Source of the DNA: an uncultured Oscillospiraceae bacterium
Lineage (GTDB): Bacteria > Bacillota > Clostridia > Oscillospirales > Oscillospiraceae
NCBI GenBank assembly: GCA_910579485.1
Contig: CAJTVO010000030.1
Span: 1 to 30,497 of the forward strand
DNA length: 30,497 bases
Direction of reading: 5' to 3'
The notes under the pieces were generated by a model. It was not told the origin of the DNA and ran no database searches. It worked only from the letters and a program-made list of their open reading frames with translations. Below are positions 7,469-15,061 of this stretch, in pieces. Within the stretch, counting starts at the first letter, position 1; each line of letters opens with the position of its first letter. The position numbers and the translations under genes are program-made.

Positions 7469-7536
7469 GTCTCATATAATTTCGCGGTTATGGCGCGAAA
7501 GTTTCTACCGGGCCGCCTTCGGCCCTGCTATGAGTG
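7469..7536 (+). promoter_or_regulatory. Purine (guanine-class) riboswitch aptamer
   Basis: The conserved core is clear: CTCATA (7471-7476) pairs with TATGAG (7529-7534) as P1. P2 is a perfect 7-bp stem (TTTCGCG with CGCGAAA) closed by loop GTTATGG, and J2/3 is GTTTCTACC as in the xpt aptamer. The residue at the ligand-specificity position before TATGAG is C (7528), which in this class reads guanine rather than adenine. P3 is GGGCC/GGCCC with a GCCTTC loop instead of the usual CCGTAAA-type loop. It lies upstream of guanine deaminase, so ligand and enzyme substrate agree. Confidence 0.85.
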
Positions 7537-7538
7537 TT

Positions 7539-7577
7539 CCAGATCCGCCCGCAAGGGGGGATTCGGGGCGCTTTTTT
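7539..7577 (+). terminator. Terminator in the riboswitch expression platform
   Basis: A hairpin around a CCC-GCAA-GGG core (7539-7566, with a few mismatches), or alternatively CGCCC pairing with GGGCG nearer the end, is followed by CTTTTTTCT (T6 at 7572-7577). Placed just after the aptamer, it is a likely attenuation site. Confidence 0.65.
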
Positions 7578-7593
7578 CTTTGCCACGGCAGAA

Positions 7594-7656
7594 GGGCCGG
7601 GCTCTGCCCGGACCCGGCAGGGCGCCGCCCTGCACCCGCCGCCTTTGAAAAGGCGG
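7594..7656 (+). repeat. Three tandem GC-rich hairpins inside the guaD leader
   Basis: CCGGGC/GCCCGG (7597-7602 with 7606-7611), GCAGGGC/GCCCTGC (7617-7623 with 7627-7633), and CCGCCTT/AAGGCGG (7639-7645 with 7650-7656). The style is that of interspersed hairpin repeats of GC-rich Clostridia. It sits between the riboswitch terminator and the guaD ribosome site. Confidence 0.6.
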
Positions 7657-7699
7657 GCGAAACCTTTATGTGCCCTCACTGACAGAAAGGAGCCGCGCT

Positions 7700-8947
7700 A
7701 TGACTACCATTTTACACGGCAACATCATCCACGCCCCCTCCTTCGGCGCGCTGGAGACCATCCCCAACGGCTACCTCATCCTGGAGGACGGCGTCCTCCA
7801 GACGGTAAGCCCCGTCCTGCCGGAGCAGTACGCCGCCTGCCCGGTGACGGACTACGGCGGCGCCCTCATCATGCCCTCCTTCGCAGACCTGCATCTCCAC
7901 GCCCCCCAGTACCCCATGCTGGGCATGGGCATGGACCTGCCCCTGCTGGACTGGCTGGATACCTACACCTTCCGCACGGAGGCCCGGTTCGAGGACCTGG
8001 ACTATGCCCGCCGGGTATACCGCCGGCTGGCCCGGGACCTCATCACCTCCGGCACCACCCGGGTATCCGCCTTCGCCTCCCGGCACACCGATGCCACGCT
8101 CATCCTCATGGAGGAGCTGGAGAAAGCCGGGGTCACGGGGTACGTGGGCAAGGTGAACATGGACCGCAACGCCGGCCCCTCCCAGGAGGAGACGGCGGAG
8201 TCCCTCTCCGAGACCCTCCGGTGGCTGGAAAACTGCCGTTTCGCCAACGTCAAGCCCATCCTGACCCCCCGGTTCACCCCCGCCTGCACCGACGGTCTCA
8301 TGGAGGCCCTTGGGAAGCTGGCGGCGGAGCGGGACCTGCCGGTCCAGTCCCATCTCTCAGAGAACACCGGCGAGATCGCCTGGGTGAAGGAACTCCACCC
8401 CGATTGTCCCCAGTACTGGGAGAGCTACTACAAGTACGGCCTCTGGAAGGACCGCACCCTCATGGCCCACTGCGTCCACAGCGACCGGCGGGAGCAGGAG
8501 GCCATGGCCTCCTCCGGCGTCTGGGCAGTCCACTGCGCGGCGTCCAACGTGAACCTGTGCAGCGGCACGGCCCCCGTCCGGGAGCTGGTGGAGCGGGGCG
8601 TCCGGGTAGCCCTGGGCAGCGACATCGCCGGAGGGGACCAGCTGGCCATGAACAAGGTGGCCGTCATGTCCATCCGTGCCTCCAAGATCAAGCAGATCGA
8701 GACCGGCAAGCCCTTCCTCACGGTGCCCGAGGCCTACTACCTGGCCTCCACGGCGGGGCATCTCTATTTTGACGGCGGCGCGGGCTTCCAGCCGGGGCAC
8801 AAGCTCCACGCCGTCGTAGTGGACGATGCCGGCTTCCCCGAGCCCACCCGCCCCCTGACCCTGCCCGAGCGGTTTGAGCGGAGCATCTACTTAATGGAGA
8901 AGCAGCATATCAAGGCCGTCTACAGCGAAGGCGTCAACCGCGCCTGA
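7700..8947 (+). CDS. guaD: Guanine deaminase
   Basis: 415 residues, amidohydrolase converting guanine to xanthine plus ammonia. The metal-binding H65-L-H67 in FADLHLHAPQYP is followed by DWLDTYTFRTEARF, the GuaD signature; SHLSEN (about 218) and the late aspartate in LGSDIAGGDQLAMNKV (about 312) complete the site. The longer reading frame starts 10 codons upstream, but AGAAAGGAG is placed for the ATG at 7700. A purine riboswitch and terminator precede it, and a strong bidirectional terminator follows. With ade it makes two base deaminases within 5 kb, a purine salvage or catabolism theme. Confidence 0.93.
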   Translation: MTTILHGNIIHAPSFGALETIPNGYLILEDGVLQTVSPVLPEQYAACPVTDYGGALIMPSFADLHLHAPQYPMLGMGMDLPLLDWLDTYTFRTEARFEDLDYARRVYRRLARDLITSGTTRVSAFASRHTDATLILMEELEKAGVTGYVGKVNMDRNAGPSQEETAESLSETLRWLENCRFANVKPILTPRFTPACTDGLMEALGKLAAERDLPVQSHLSENTGEIAWVKELHPDCPQYWESYYKYGLWKDRTLMAHCVHSDRREQEAMASSGVWAVHCAASNVNLCSGTAPVRELVERGVRVALGSDIAGGDQLAMNKVAVMSIRASKIKQIETGKPFLTVPEAYYLASTAGHLYFDGGAGFQPGHKLHAVVVDDAGFPEPTRPLTLPERFERSIYLMEKQHIKAVYSEGVNRA

Positions 8948-8955
8948 CCGGTCAA

Positions 8956-8995
8956 AAAAGCAGTGTCCCCGTGCGCGCACGGGGACACCGCTTTT
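8956..8995. terminator. Bidirectional terminator between guaD and GNAT gene
   Basis: GTGTCCCCGTGCG (8963-8975) pairs with 8976-8988, extended through one mismatch by AAAAGC/GCTTTT. T-runs occur on both strands, fitting the convergent genes. Confidence 0.85.
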
Positions 8996-8997
8996 GC

Positions 8998-9468
8998 TTA
9001 CAGGATCGTCTCCATCCCGATCTTCTGCACCTGGAGGCCGCATTTTTCATAAAACCCCATAGCTTCCGGGTTGCAGGACCAGACGTTCAAGGTCACGTTG
9101 TAGCACCCCAGGGACCGCGCAAGGTCCAGCACCGCCCGGTAGAGGGCTCCGCCCACATGCTTCCCCCGGCAGGCCTCGTCCACGCACAGGTCGTCCAGGT
9201 ACAGGCTGGTGAAGTCCTCCATGGCGGTCTCGCCCCGGTGAGGCTGGACCACGCAGAAGGCATAGCCCTGGACGGTCCCGGCCTCGTCCTCCGCCACCAG
9301 GATGGGGCGGGAGGGGTCCGCCAAAAGGGCGGCCAGCTCCTCGTCCGTATATTTCCGTCCACCCGCCCGGAAGAGGTCCGGACGGCCCCGGTGGTGGACC
9401 CGGCAGACCTGGAGCAGCAGGTCCCCCAGGCGGGGGATGTCCCTCGTTTCCGCTTTGCGAATATTCAT
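8998..9468 (-). CDS. GNAT family N-acetyltransferase
   Basis: 156 residues. The GNAT fold is shown by the N-terminal start MNIRKAETRDIPRLGDLLLQV, a central strand with LVAEDEAGTVQGYAF (about 57-71), the acetyl-CoA loop region LYLDDLCVDEACRGKHVGGALY (about 89-110; R-G-K-H-V-G-G is the Q/RxxGxG/A-like motif) and the C-terminal NVWSCNPEAMGFYEKCGL. The substrate is unknown; the size and ending are typical of small-molecule or protein N-terminal acetyltransferases. Its ATG overlaps the tcdA stop by 4 nt (ATGA) with GGAGGA just upstream, so it is coupled to tcdA. Confidence 0.88.
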   Translation of the reverse strand: MNIRKAETRDIPRLGDLLLQVCRVHHRGRPDLFRAGGRKYTDEELAALLADPSRPILVAEDEAGTVQGYAFCVVQPHRGETAMEDFTSLYLDDLCVDEACRGKHVGGALYRAVLDLARSLGCYNVTLNVWSCNPEAMGFYEKCGLQVQKIGMETIL

Positions 9469-10199
9469 AGTATCTCCTCCTTCCCGGGGATCAGGTCCCC
9501 GATCAGCTCCATCACCGCCGCGCCTCCCAGCAGCAATCCCGCCACCGGCGGCACCCAGGGGACGCTCCCCGGCACGCTCCGCCGTCCCGGCGGCGGGTCC
9601 TCCAGGGGGGCGCAGTATGCGGGCTCCTCGGGGCTGTAGACCACCTTCAGGTGCTTGATCCCCCGGCGGCCCAGCTCCCGGCGCATCACCCGGGCCAGGG
9701 GACAGCCCCGCGTTTTGCTCAGGTCCGTCACCTCCAGCAGAGAGGGGTCCAGCTTGTTCCCCGTGCCCAGGGCGGAGAGGATGGGGACGCCCCGCTCCAG
9801 GGCCTGGCAGATCAGGTCCACCTTGCAGGCCACCAGGTCGATGCAGTCCACGATCAGGTCGTAGGGGCCGAAGAACCGGTCCGCCTCCCCCCGGTCGTAC
9901 TTGCCCGCCACGGGGTGGGTCACGCAGGCAGGATTGATGTCCGCCGCCCGCCGGGCCATGACCTCCGCCTTGGCCCGGCCCACGGTGGAGTCCAGGGCCC
10001 CCAGCTGGCGGTTGATGTTGCTCTCGCCGTATGCATCCTGGTCGATGAGGGTCAGCTCCCCCACCCCGGCCCGGGCCAGGCACTCCGCCGTCCAGCTGCC
10101 CACGCCTCCCAGGCCCACCACGCACACGTGGGACCGGGCCAGCTTCTCCAGGGCGGCGGGGCCCAAAAGCATCTCGTTTCGTAAAAATCGTTCCGTCAT
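9465..10199 (-). CDS. tcdA: tRNA threonylcarbamoyladenosine dehydratase (ThiF/E1-like)
   Basis: 244 residues, E1-like enzyme of the TcdA (CsdL/YgdL) group that cyclises t6A at position 37 of ANN-decoding tRNAs using ATP. The nucleotide-binding loop G29-L-G-G-V-G34 is followed by SNINRQ (the conserved arginine finger region) and LIVDCIDLVACKVDLI, where most relatives have DAID. PLARVMRRELGRRGI and VVYSPEEP are family-specific. A glycine-rich hydrophobic C-terminus (VPPVAGLLLGGAAVMELIGDLI) is normal. It starts just after a hairpin at 10222-10256 and overlaps the GNAT gene downstream. Confidence 0.9.
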   Translation of the reverse strand: MTERFLRNEMLLGPAALEKLARSHVCVVGLGGVGSWTAECLARAGVGELTLIDQDAYGESNINRQLGALDSTVGRAKAEVMARRAADINPACVTHPVAGKYDRGEADRFFGPYDLIVDCIDLVACKVDLICQALERGVPILSALGTGNKLDPSLLEVTDLSKTRGCPLARVMRRELGRRGIKHLKVVYSPEEPAYCAPLEDPPPGRRSVPGSVPWVPPVAGLLLGGAAVMELIGDLIPGKEEIL

Positions 10200-10221
10200 T
10201 GATGTATCTTCCTTTACAGAA

Positions 10222-10256
10222 AGAACGGACCCGGAGCAGTTTTCCGGGTCCGTTCT
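10222..10256 (-). terminator. Hairpin between foldase gene and tcdA
   Basis: AGAACGGACCCGG (10222-10234) pairs perfectly with 10244-10256 over a 9-nt loop. On the minus strand it is followed by TTTCTG, a weak U-run, 22 nt before the tcdA start. It could end the foldase transcript or attenuate read-through into tcdA. Confidence 0.6.
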
Positions 10257-10271
10257 GATCTTCGATATGAC

Positions 10272-11774
10272 TTACCCGACCAGCTTCATGCCGCCGCTGT
10301 TGCTCTCGGCGGTGACGCTGTTGGTGAGCTCGTTCTGCCACTCGGTCTGCGCGGCGCTGCGCAGGGCGTTCTCGCAGGCGTACTGCCAATACTGGGTGTC
10401 GCCGTAGCCCACGAAGTACATCGCGTGGGCGCCGGAGTAATTGCTGCCGGAGTAGTAGACCACGCCGGTATCCCCGGGCTTGCGGCCCTCCTCATAGCAC
10501 CAATCCTGGAAGGGAGCCACCATGCGGCCCTGGGGCACGTCCTCGTAGAGGCCGCCGTTGGTGTTGCTGCCGCCGTCCTGGGAGTACTCCTCCGCCAGCT
10601 TGGCGAAGCCCTCCTCGGTGCCGTCCCAGCCGTCCAGGATCTCCTGAGCCTTGGCGGTGAGCTGCTCCTCGGTGGCGGTCTCCCCCTCGGGGAGGTCCAG
10701 ATTCTCCGCGGTCACCAGGATGTGGCGGACGCTGTACTCCAGGGCTTCCCGGCGCTCGCGGCCGTTGAACACGGCCACATAGCAGCGGCTGCCGCTCTCA
10801 TCCACCAGGACCTCGGCGTCTCCGGCCTTCCGCCCCTCGTCGAAGAGCCAGTCGCCCAGCACGCCGGAGCTGTAGCCCGTCTCCTCGTTGGCGGTGTAGA
10901 CGGCTTTCTCGTCGTAGTCCTCGGGCAGGGCGCGGCTGGTCTTATAGACATCCAGGATATCCTCCGCCATCTCCTTGGCCTCGTCCATGGCGGCAGCCTT
11001 CTCCTCGTCGGTGGCCTCGATGGTGTTGCCCTCGTCGTCGGTCTTGGCCTCCGGCTTGCCGGAGATGGTGATATAGGCGGCGTCCACCACATCGTAGGAG
11101 TTCTTGTTCTCCTCGTAGTACTTCTGGATCTCCTCGTCGCTGTAGACGAAGTTCTCATCGCTGTACTGGGTGGCGTACTTGCTGGCCAGGATCTGATCCT
11201 CCAGGCAGGACTCAAAAACGCCGGAGGTCATGGTGGCGCCGTAGAGGGCCTTCAGGTAGGCGCCGTAGCCGTAGCCCGCGGCGGCGGCGGCGGACTTCAT
11301 GCCGTCCACGTTGGCCTTCACGGTCTCCTTGTCCTCGGCTTCCAGGGTGAGGCCCGCCTCCTTGGCCGCCGTCTTGGCGGCGTGGATGAACTTCATGGAG
11401 TTGATGGCTTCGCTCTTGAAGTAGTCATTCCATGTCTGGTCGTCGTCATAGGACTGGGTCTTCAGGCTCTGAAGATACTCCTGGCCAAACATGGAGGCGT
11501 AGTTGTTGCAGATCTGCTGGTAGTAGTACGCCACCTGGGGCACGGTGTACTTCTCGCCCCCGATGACGGCGGCGGTCTGGTTGCGCTGGATGATGCCGGA
11601 GTTATAGACCACCAGGGCCACGGCCACCACCACGAAGACGGCGGCTACGGTGCCGTAGAGGATGTTGGACTTGCGCTCGGCGGCGCGCTGCTCGGCGGCC
11701 CGGGCCGCCCTGGGGTCTACCGCGCCGCTGGCGGAAATTTCCTGACGCTTTTTCTTTTCTCTGGATGCGCTCAT
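10272..11774 (-). CDS. Membrane-anchored peptidylprolyl isomerase (parvulin/PrsA-SurA-like foldase)
   Basis: 500 residues from ATG 11774. A basic cytoplasmic tail of about 37 residues precedes one transmembrane helix (about 38-57), and the rest should be outside the cell. A SurA-N-like helical domain follows (about 65-200), then a linker rich in E and K, then a parvulin domain starting at YSVRHILVTAENLDLPEGE (about 358) and running through YSQDGGSNTNGGLYEDVPQGRMVAPFQDWCYEEGRKPGD. A second GEW-like copy, LGDWLFDEGRKAGDAEVL (about 319-336), suggests a degenerate extra parvulin half. The longer frame adds 15 residues without a ribosome site. Role: folding of secreted proteins. Confidence 0.85.
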   Translation of the reverse strand: MSASREKKKRQEISASGAVDPRAARAAEQRAAERKSNILYGTVAAVFVVVAVALVVYNSGIIQRNQTAAVIGGEKYTVPQVAYYYQQICNNYASMFGQEYLQSLKTQSYDDDQTWNDYFKSEAINSMKFIHAAKTAAKEAGLTLEAEDKETVKANVDGMKSAAAAAGYGYGAYLKALYGATMTSGVFESCLEDQILASKYATQYSDENFVYSDEEIQKYYEENKNSYDVVDAAYITISGKPEAKTDDEGNTIEATDEEKAAAMDEAKEMAEDILDVYKTSRALPEDYDEKAVYTANEETGYSSGVLGDWLFDEGRKAGDAEVLVDESGSRCYVAVFNGRERREALEYSVRHILVTAENLDLPEGETATEEQLTAKAQEILDGWDGTEEGFAKLAEEYSQDGGSNTNGGLYEDVPQGRMVAPFQDWCYEEGRKPGDTGVVYYSGSNYSGAHAMYFVGYGDTQYWQYACENALRSAAQTEWQNELTNSVTAESNSGGMKLVG

Positions 11775-11870
11775 TTGTTGTTCATTCCTTCCAAACTTTT
11801 CTGCCGCCGGAAAAAACAAGCCTGGCGGCGATCATCTTTTTTGATTACCCCTCAGGGCTCAACAAACAAT

Positions 11871-11899
11871 AGTATACTCGAACCTGTCCCGTTTCGCAA
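11871..11899 (-). promoter_or_regulatory. Promoter of the foldase gene
   Basis: Minus-strand -35 TTGCGA (11894-11899), 17-bp spacer, -10 TATACT (11871-11876). The leader is about 90 nt. Confidence 0.6.
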
Positions 11900-11950
11900 G
11901 TAAAAGTTCTGTGAATACGCAGATTTTTTCTTCCAGGGACGGGCCGAAGG

Positions 11951-13252
11951 CTATCCGGCCCAGGCCAGGGCCATCCCGGAGGCCTCCGGAACCCCTTCCG
12001 GGTCCCAGAAATGGTCGTTCTGCCGCAGGAAATTGCTGGTCACGTTGAAATACATGTGGGCCATGTACGGCGGGACCTCGAAGGAGGCCACCGGGTCGTC
12101 CCAGGTCACGTCCACGGCGTACCAGTCCTCCCCCAGCTGCACCAGGTTCCAGGCGTGTTCGTCCGCGCCGCCGTGGGAGGTCCCGTTCACCGTGAGGCAG
12201 GGGATGCCGCACAGCTCCATGAGCAGCTGGAAGGTGGAGGCGTAGCCCGTACAGATGCCCTTCCGCCCCGTGAGGAAGCCGTAGGGATCGTCGTTGTGGG
12301 GCATGGGCTCCCCGACGGGGCCGCTGCTGAGCTCACCGGGGTCGTACTCCGCCCAATCCAGCATCCAGTCGTGGAGGGCCAGCTCCCGCTGGTAGAGGGA
12401 CAGGTCCGGGTCAGTAAGGGCGGGGATCTGTTCCAATACGGCCAGGATGTCCAGGTCCTCCTGGTACAGCCCCGTCCGGTCGCCGGAGGTCCAGGCGGTC
12501 ACGATGCGGGCCTGGTCATAGGTCCAGGGCTCCGCCGGAGGCGCCGGGTCGGGCTCAGGGGCGGGGTGCGTCTCGGGATCGGGACCCGGTTCAGGAACAG
12601 GGTCCGGTTCGGGTTCAGGCACCGGGTCGAGCGCAGGAACGGGGTCCGGTTCCACGTCCGGCACAGGCTCCGGCGCGGGGACCGGAACCTCCGGTTCCGG
12701 AACGGGGTCCGGCTCTCCGGAGACGGGAACGGCGGGAGGCTCCTCCGGCGGAGGAAGCAGGAAGCATCCGGCCATCGCGTCGCGGGCCGCGTCCTGGTCC
12801 GGGACGATGAACAGCATGGCATACTGTCCCCTCTCCGCCACGGCGGCTCCCTCCGCGATATCGTACTGCTCCGGCGCGTAGCCCGCGAAGGCCCCGGCCC
12901 GGGCGTCCGCGTAGTCTGCCAGGGTCTTGAGGGCGTCCTCCACGTCTTCCTCCTCCGCCATGCGGAGGACCACGACTTCCTGGGCGTTGACGCCCCCCGC
13001 GTAGAGCACCGCCCCCTCCGCCACATCCGCCGGATCGACGCCCAGCGGATCACGCAGATAGGGCTCAAAGTCCTCGTCGCCGGAGGCCAGGGGATATCCC
13101 TCCAGCGCGGGCTGGGAATCCCAGACGGCCCGGGCCATCTGGGCAGGGGACCAATCGGTCTGGGCCGGTTCCTCCTTCTGGCCGCCGCAGGCGGTGGAAA
13201 GGCACAGAAGCGCCGCAATGTAAAACAGGAGGGTCGTCCTCAGATGGTTCAC
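11951..13252 (-). CDS. Lipoprotein with DUF4358, proline-rich linker and transglutaminase-like domain
   Basis: 433 residues starting at GTG 13252, which overlaps the upstream stop by 4 nt and follows GAGGAGG. A signal peptide ends in the lipobox S-T-A-C22. Residues about 40-165 (MARAVWDSQPALEGYPL... AMAGCF) match DUF4358, a Clostridial extracellular domain. A linker of repeated P-[EDV]-P units (about 170-245) follows. The C-terminal region carries a transglutaminase-core triad: C in KGICTGYASTFQLL, H in DEHAWNLVQL, D in WYAVDVTWDDP. It may act on the cell envelope as a cross-linking enzyme or cysteine protease. The domain combination is uncommon to my knowledge. Confidence 0.82.
   Translation of the reverse strand: MNHLRTTLLFYIAALLCLSTACGGQKEEPAQTDWSPAQMARAVWDSQPALEGYPLASGDEDFEPYLRDPLGVDPADVAEGAVLYAGGVNAQEVVVLRMAEEEDVEDALKTLADYADARAGAFAGYAPEQYDIAEGAAVAERGQYAMLFIVPDQDAARDAMAGCFLLPPPEEPPAVPVSGEPDPVPEPEVPVPAPEPVPDVEPDPVPALDPVPEPEPDPVPEPGPDPETHPAPEPDPAPPAEPWTYDQARIVTAWTSGDRTGLYQEDLDILAVLEQIPALTDPDLSLYQRELALHDWMLDWAEYDPGELSSGPVGEPMPHNDDPYGFLTGRKGICTGYASTFQLLMELCGIPCLTVNGTSHGGADEHAWNLVQLGEDWYAVDVTWDDPVASFEVPPYMAHMYFNVTSNFLRQNDHFWDPEGVPEASGMALAWAG
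12538..12725 (-). repeat. In-frame tandem repeats coding a P/E/D linker
   Basis: Degenerate short units such as GGTTCCGGTTC/GGGTCCGGTTC repeat in the coding sequence and encode EPDPVPEPEV-like tetrapeptides. Such repeats can change length by slippage, altering the distance between DUF4358 and the transglutaminase domain. Confidence 0.6.
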
Positions 13253-13521
13253 GGGGCGTCCTCCTCGATGCTGTTGGGGGTCATATCCCGGAGCTCCGCC
13301 TGCTTGGCTTTGTTCCAGGAGGAGGGCTCGCTGATACAATAGCCTCCCATTTTCCGCAGTTCCCGGCAGCGGTGGAGGGTGTAGTGGAGGTCCACATGGT
13401 CCTCGTGGACCTCTATGTAGAGCTTATCGATGGCGCTGGCGGGACAGCGGCGCGTCACATGGCGGATATAGACGTCCTGCTCCTGCTCCGACAGGGGGCC
13501 GTTGATGACGATGATCTGCAT
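13249..13521 (-). CDS. Small uncharacterised protein
   Basis: 90 residues, not recognised. It opens with a short beta strand MQIIVINGPLSEQEQDVYI, has a central alternating stretch AIDKLYIEVHEDHVDLHYTLH, and ends in an acidic tail. No signal peptide, membrane segment or nucleotide motif is visible; two cysteines (CPASA, HRCRE) and one in GGYC are not paired as a zinc site. It is the first gene of a two-gene unit with the DUF4358-transglutaminase lipoprotein, overlapping by 4 nt, with AAAGGAG before its ATG and a good promoter at 13557-13585. It is therefore very probably translated. Confidence 0.7.
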   Translation of the reverse strand: MQIIVINGPLSEQEQDVYIRHVTRRCPASAIDKLYIEVHEDHVDLHYTLHRCRELRKMGGYCISEPSSWNKAKQAELRDMTPNSIEEDAP

Positions 13522-13556
13522 CTGGAGGGCTCCTTTCCGTTTTTCTATCCGGGAGT

Positions 13557-13585
13557 ATTATATCGGATATTTGCGGGAAATGCAA
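13557..13585 (-). promoter_or_regulatory. Promoter of the 90-residue/transglutaminase unit
   Basis: Minus-strand -35 TTGCAT (13580-13585), 17-bp spacer, consensus -10 TATAAT (13557-13562). Confidence 0.7.
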
Positions 13586-13824
13586 GAGGGCGGCGCGATG
13601 CCACATAACATCAGCAGCGACCGTTTTGCCCTCAGCGTTCAGAGAGGCAAGCATTTCCTAAAATACTGGCATTCCGTTCGTTTTCCCGTGGACAACTTCC
13701 TGAGCCAGGACTACGCTGTTGTCCGTCATATTGCATTGAAAATTTGTAAGTATCTTTTTAATTTTATCACCCCGTTTCATTATAATACATTTTTATGAGA
13801 CAGGCGTGTCACACAAAAACCAAT
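13586..13824. other. Intergenic stretch without recognised gene
   Basis: Between the two divergent promoters. The second half (about 13720-13800) is AT-rich. A plus-strand frame runs through it but has no ribosome site, start context or recognisable product. I see nothing that I can name here. Confidence 0.4.
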
Positions 13825-13853
13825 TTGACTTTTCATAGTGTGGCAGCTATACT
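13825..13853 (+). promoter_or_regulatory. Promoter of the DUF6930-like gene
   Basis: -35 TTGACT (13825-13830), 17-bp spacer, -10 TATACT (13848-13853), then a leader of about 50 nt with AAAGGAGAG before the ATG. Confidence 0.7.
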
Positions 13854-13910
13854 GAAACCACCCGCCACTATGCGCTGATTTCACTACAGCCAGATAAAGG
13901 AGAGACCGCT

Positions 13911-14984
13911 ATGAGTAAGAAGAACTCCAATCCATGCCCCGCCCGCACAGAACCCTCCCTTGAACAATGGGAAGCTCTGTATGAGGTCGCTGTCAATTTG
14001 AAGAAGCTTGCTCCATGGCAGGCGCTGGCCGATACGGACATTCTGGTCCTACAGCTCCCCGGCCAAAGCGAGCCTGTATACTGCTCCATCATGGGGCGGG
14101 GGGACATGAGTTATGGCATCGCGGTCTATCCGGGAAACGAGTCTCTCGTTCGGCTCTACCGGATCATTGACCAGGATGCATACAGTCAGGAACTGCTCAT
14201 GCTGGAGCAAAACTGTCTAGTCTGCAACTTTGGCGACCGGGAAGAGATCGAAGCCGGAGATCGCGCTGTGATGAAGCAGCTGGGCCTGCGGTTTCGCGGT
14301 CAGGGTCAATGGATCTATTTCCGCGCCATGAAACCTGGGCAGTTCCCCTGGTTCCTGGACGCGGAGCAGGCGGAGCTGCTGACGGCGGCGCTGCAAAATC
14401 TGGCGATGCTCTGCCTGTGCTATATGGAGGGCAAGCTAAAAGTGGATTTCGATGCCGGTGAGACGCTGAAGCGTTGGTATGATCCGGAAAAGGAAACATG
14501 GATGAACGCCGTGATCCCTATGCCCATGCCAAAGATGCAGAGGACACTTGATCTGCAGGACGACCTCCTGCTGGCTCACCTGAAACAGAGCAAAAAGACT
14601 CCGGTCAGACTGGAGGCGGATTCCTTTTACCTTCCCCTGCCGGTACAGGAGGATAAGCTGGCCCCACCGGTTGGCGTACATATGGCGCTGCTGGTGGACA
14701 AGGATTCCGGCCTCGTGCTGGATCAGCAATTTGCCGGACCGGATGATCCGGATCATGTGGCTGCTCCTTCCATGCTGGTCAATTACATGGTAGAGCATGG
14801 ACGTCCCGCCGCCGTCTATGTCCGAAGCAGTTGGATAGGTTCCCTGCTTCGGAATACCTGCAAAGCAGTGGGCGTGCGGCTGGTCGAGAATGAAGGCATC
14901 CCGGTGCTTGACAGCCTCTTGGATCATATGATGGGTCCTATGATGGGACTTTCAATGGAGGATGATCTCAGCGATTTTGAATGA
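13911..14984 (+). CDS. Uncharacterised protein, DUF7309/DUF6930-like
   Basis: 357 residues, soluble, no signal peptide. The N-terminal two-thirds (about 10-240), with YCSIMGRGDMSYGIAVYPG and RLYRIIDQD, resembles the DUF7309 type. The last ~110 residues (VGVHMALLVDKDSGLVLDQ ... GRPAAVYVRSSWIGSLLRN ... GIPVLDSLLDHMM) resemble DUF6930, a domain often met in SEC-C or plasmid pRiA4b-like proteins. This assignment is from memory of family style and is moderate. The C-terminus is rich in M and acidic residues. It has a clear ribosome site and its own promoter; base composition is slightly lower in GC than the core genes. Function unknown. Confidence 0.6.
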   Translation: MSKKNSNPCPARTEPSLEQWEALYEVAVNLKKLAPWQALADTDILVLQLPGQSEPVYCSIMGRGDMSYGIAVYPGNESLVRLYRIIDQDAYSQELLMLEQNCLVCNFGDREEIEAGDRAVMKQLGLRFRGQGQWIYFRAMKPGQFPWFLDAEQAELLTAALQNLAMLCLCYMEGKLKVDFDAGETLKRWYDPEKETWMNAVIPMPMPKMQRTLDLQDDLLLAHLKQSKKTPVRLEADSFYLPLPVQEDKLAPPVGVHMALLVDKDSGLVLDQQFAGPDDPDHVAAPSMLVNYMVEHGRPAAVYVRSSWIGSLLRNTCKAVGVRLVENEGIPVLDSLLDHMMGPMMGLSMEDDLSDFE

Positions 14985-15061
14985 CGCCGCCGACCGGCTT
15001 TTGACACCAAATCGAACGCCGCATAGGGCTTCACCTCCAATTCCGCAATATTCCCGCGCAG

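Noticed and set aside
8998..10389. 463-codon minus-strand frame read as one fusion protein
   Set aside because: Only the last 156 codons form the GNAT protein with its own ribosome site; the rest is a shadow of tcdA in another frame.
13502..13798. 98-codon plus-strand frame upstream of the DUF6930-like gene
   Set aside because: No ribosome site, crosses the minus-strand promoter and an AT-rich intergenic stretch, and resembles no protein.
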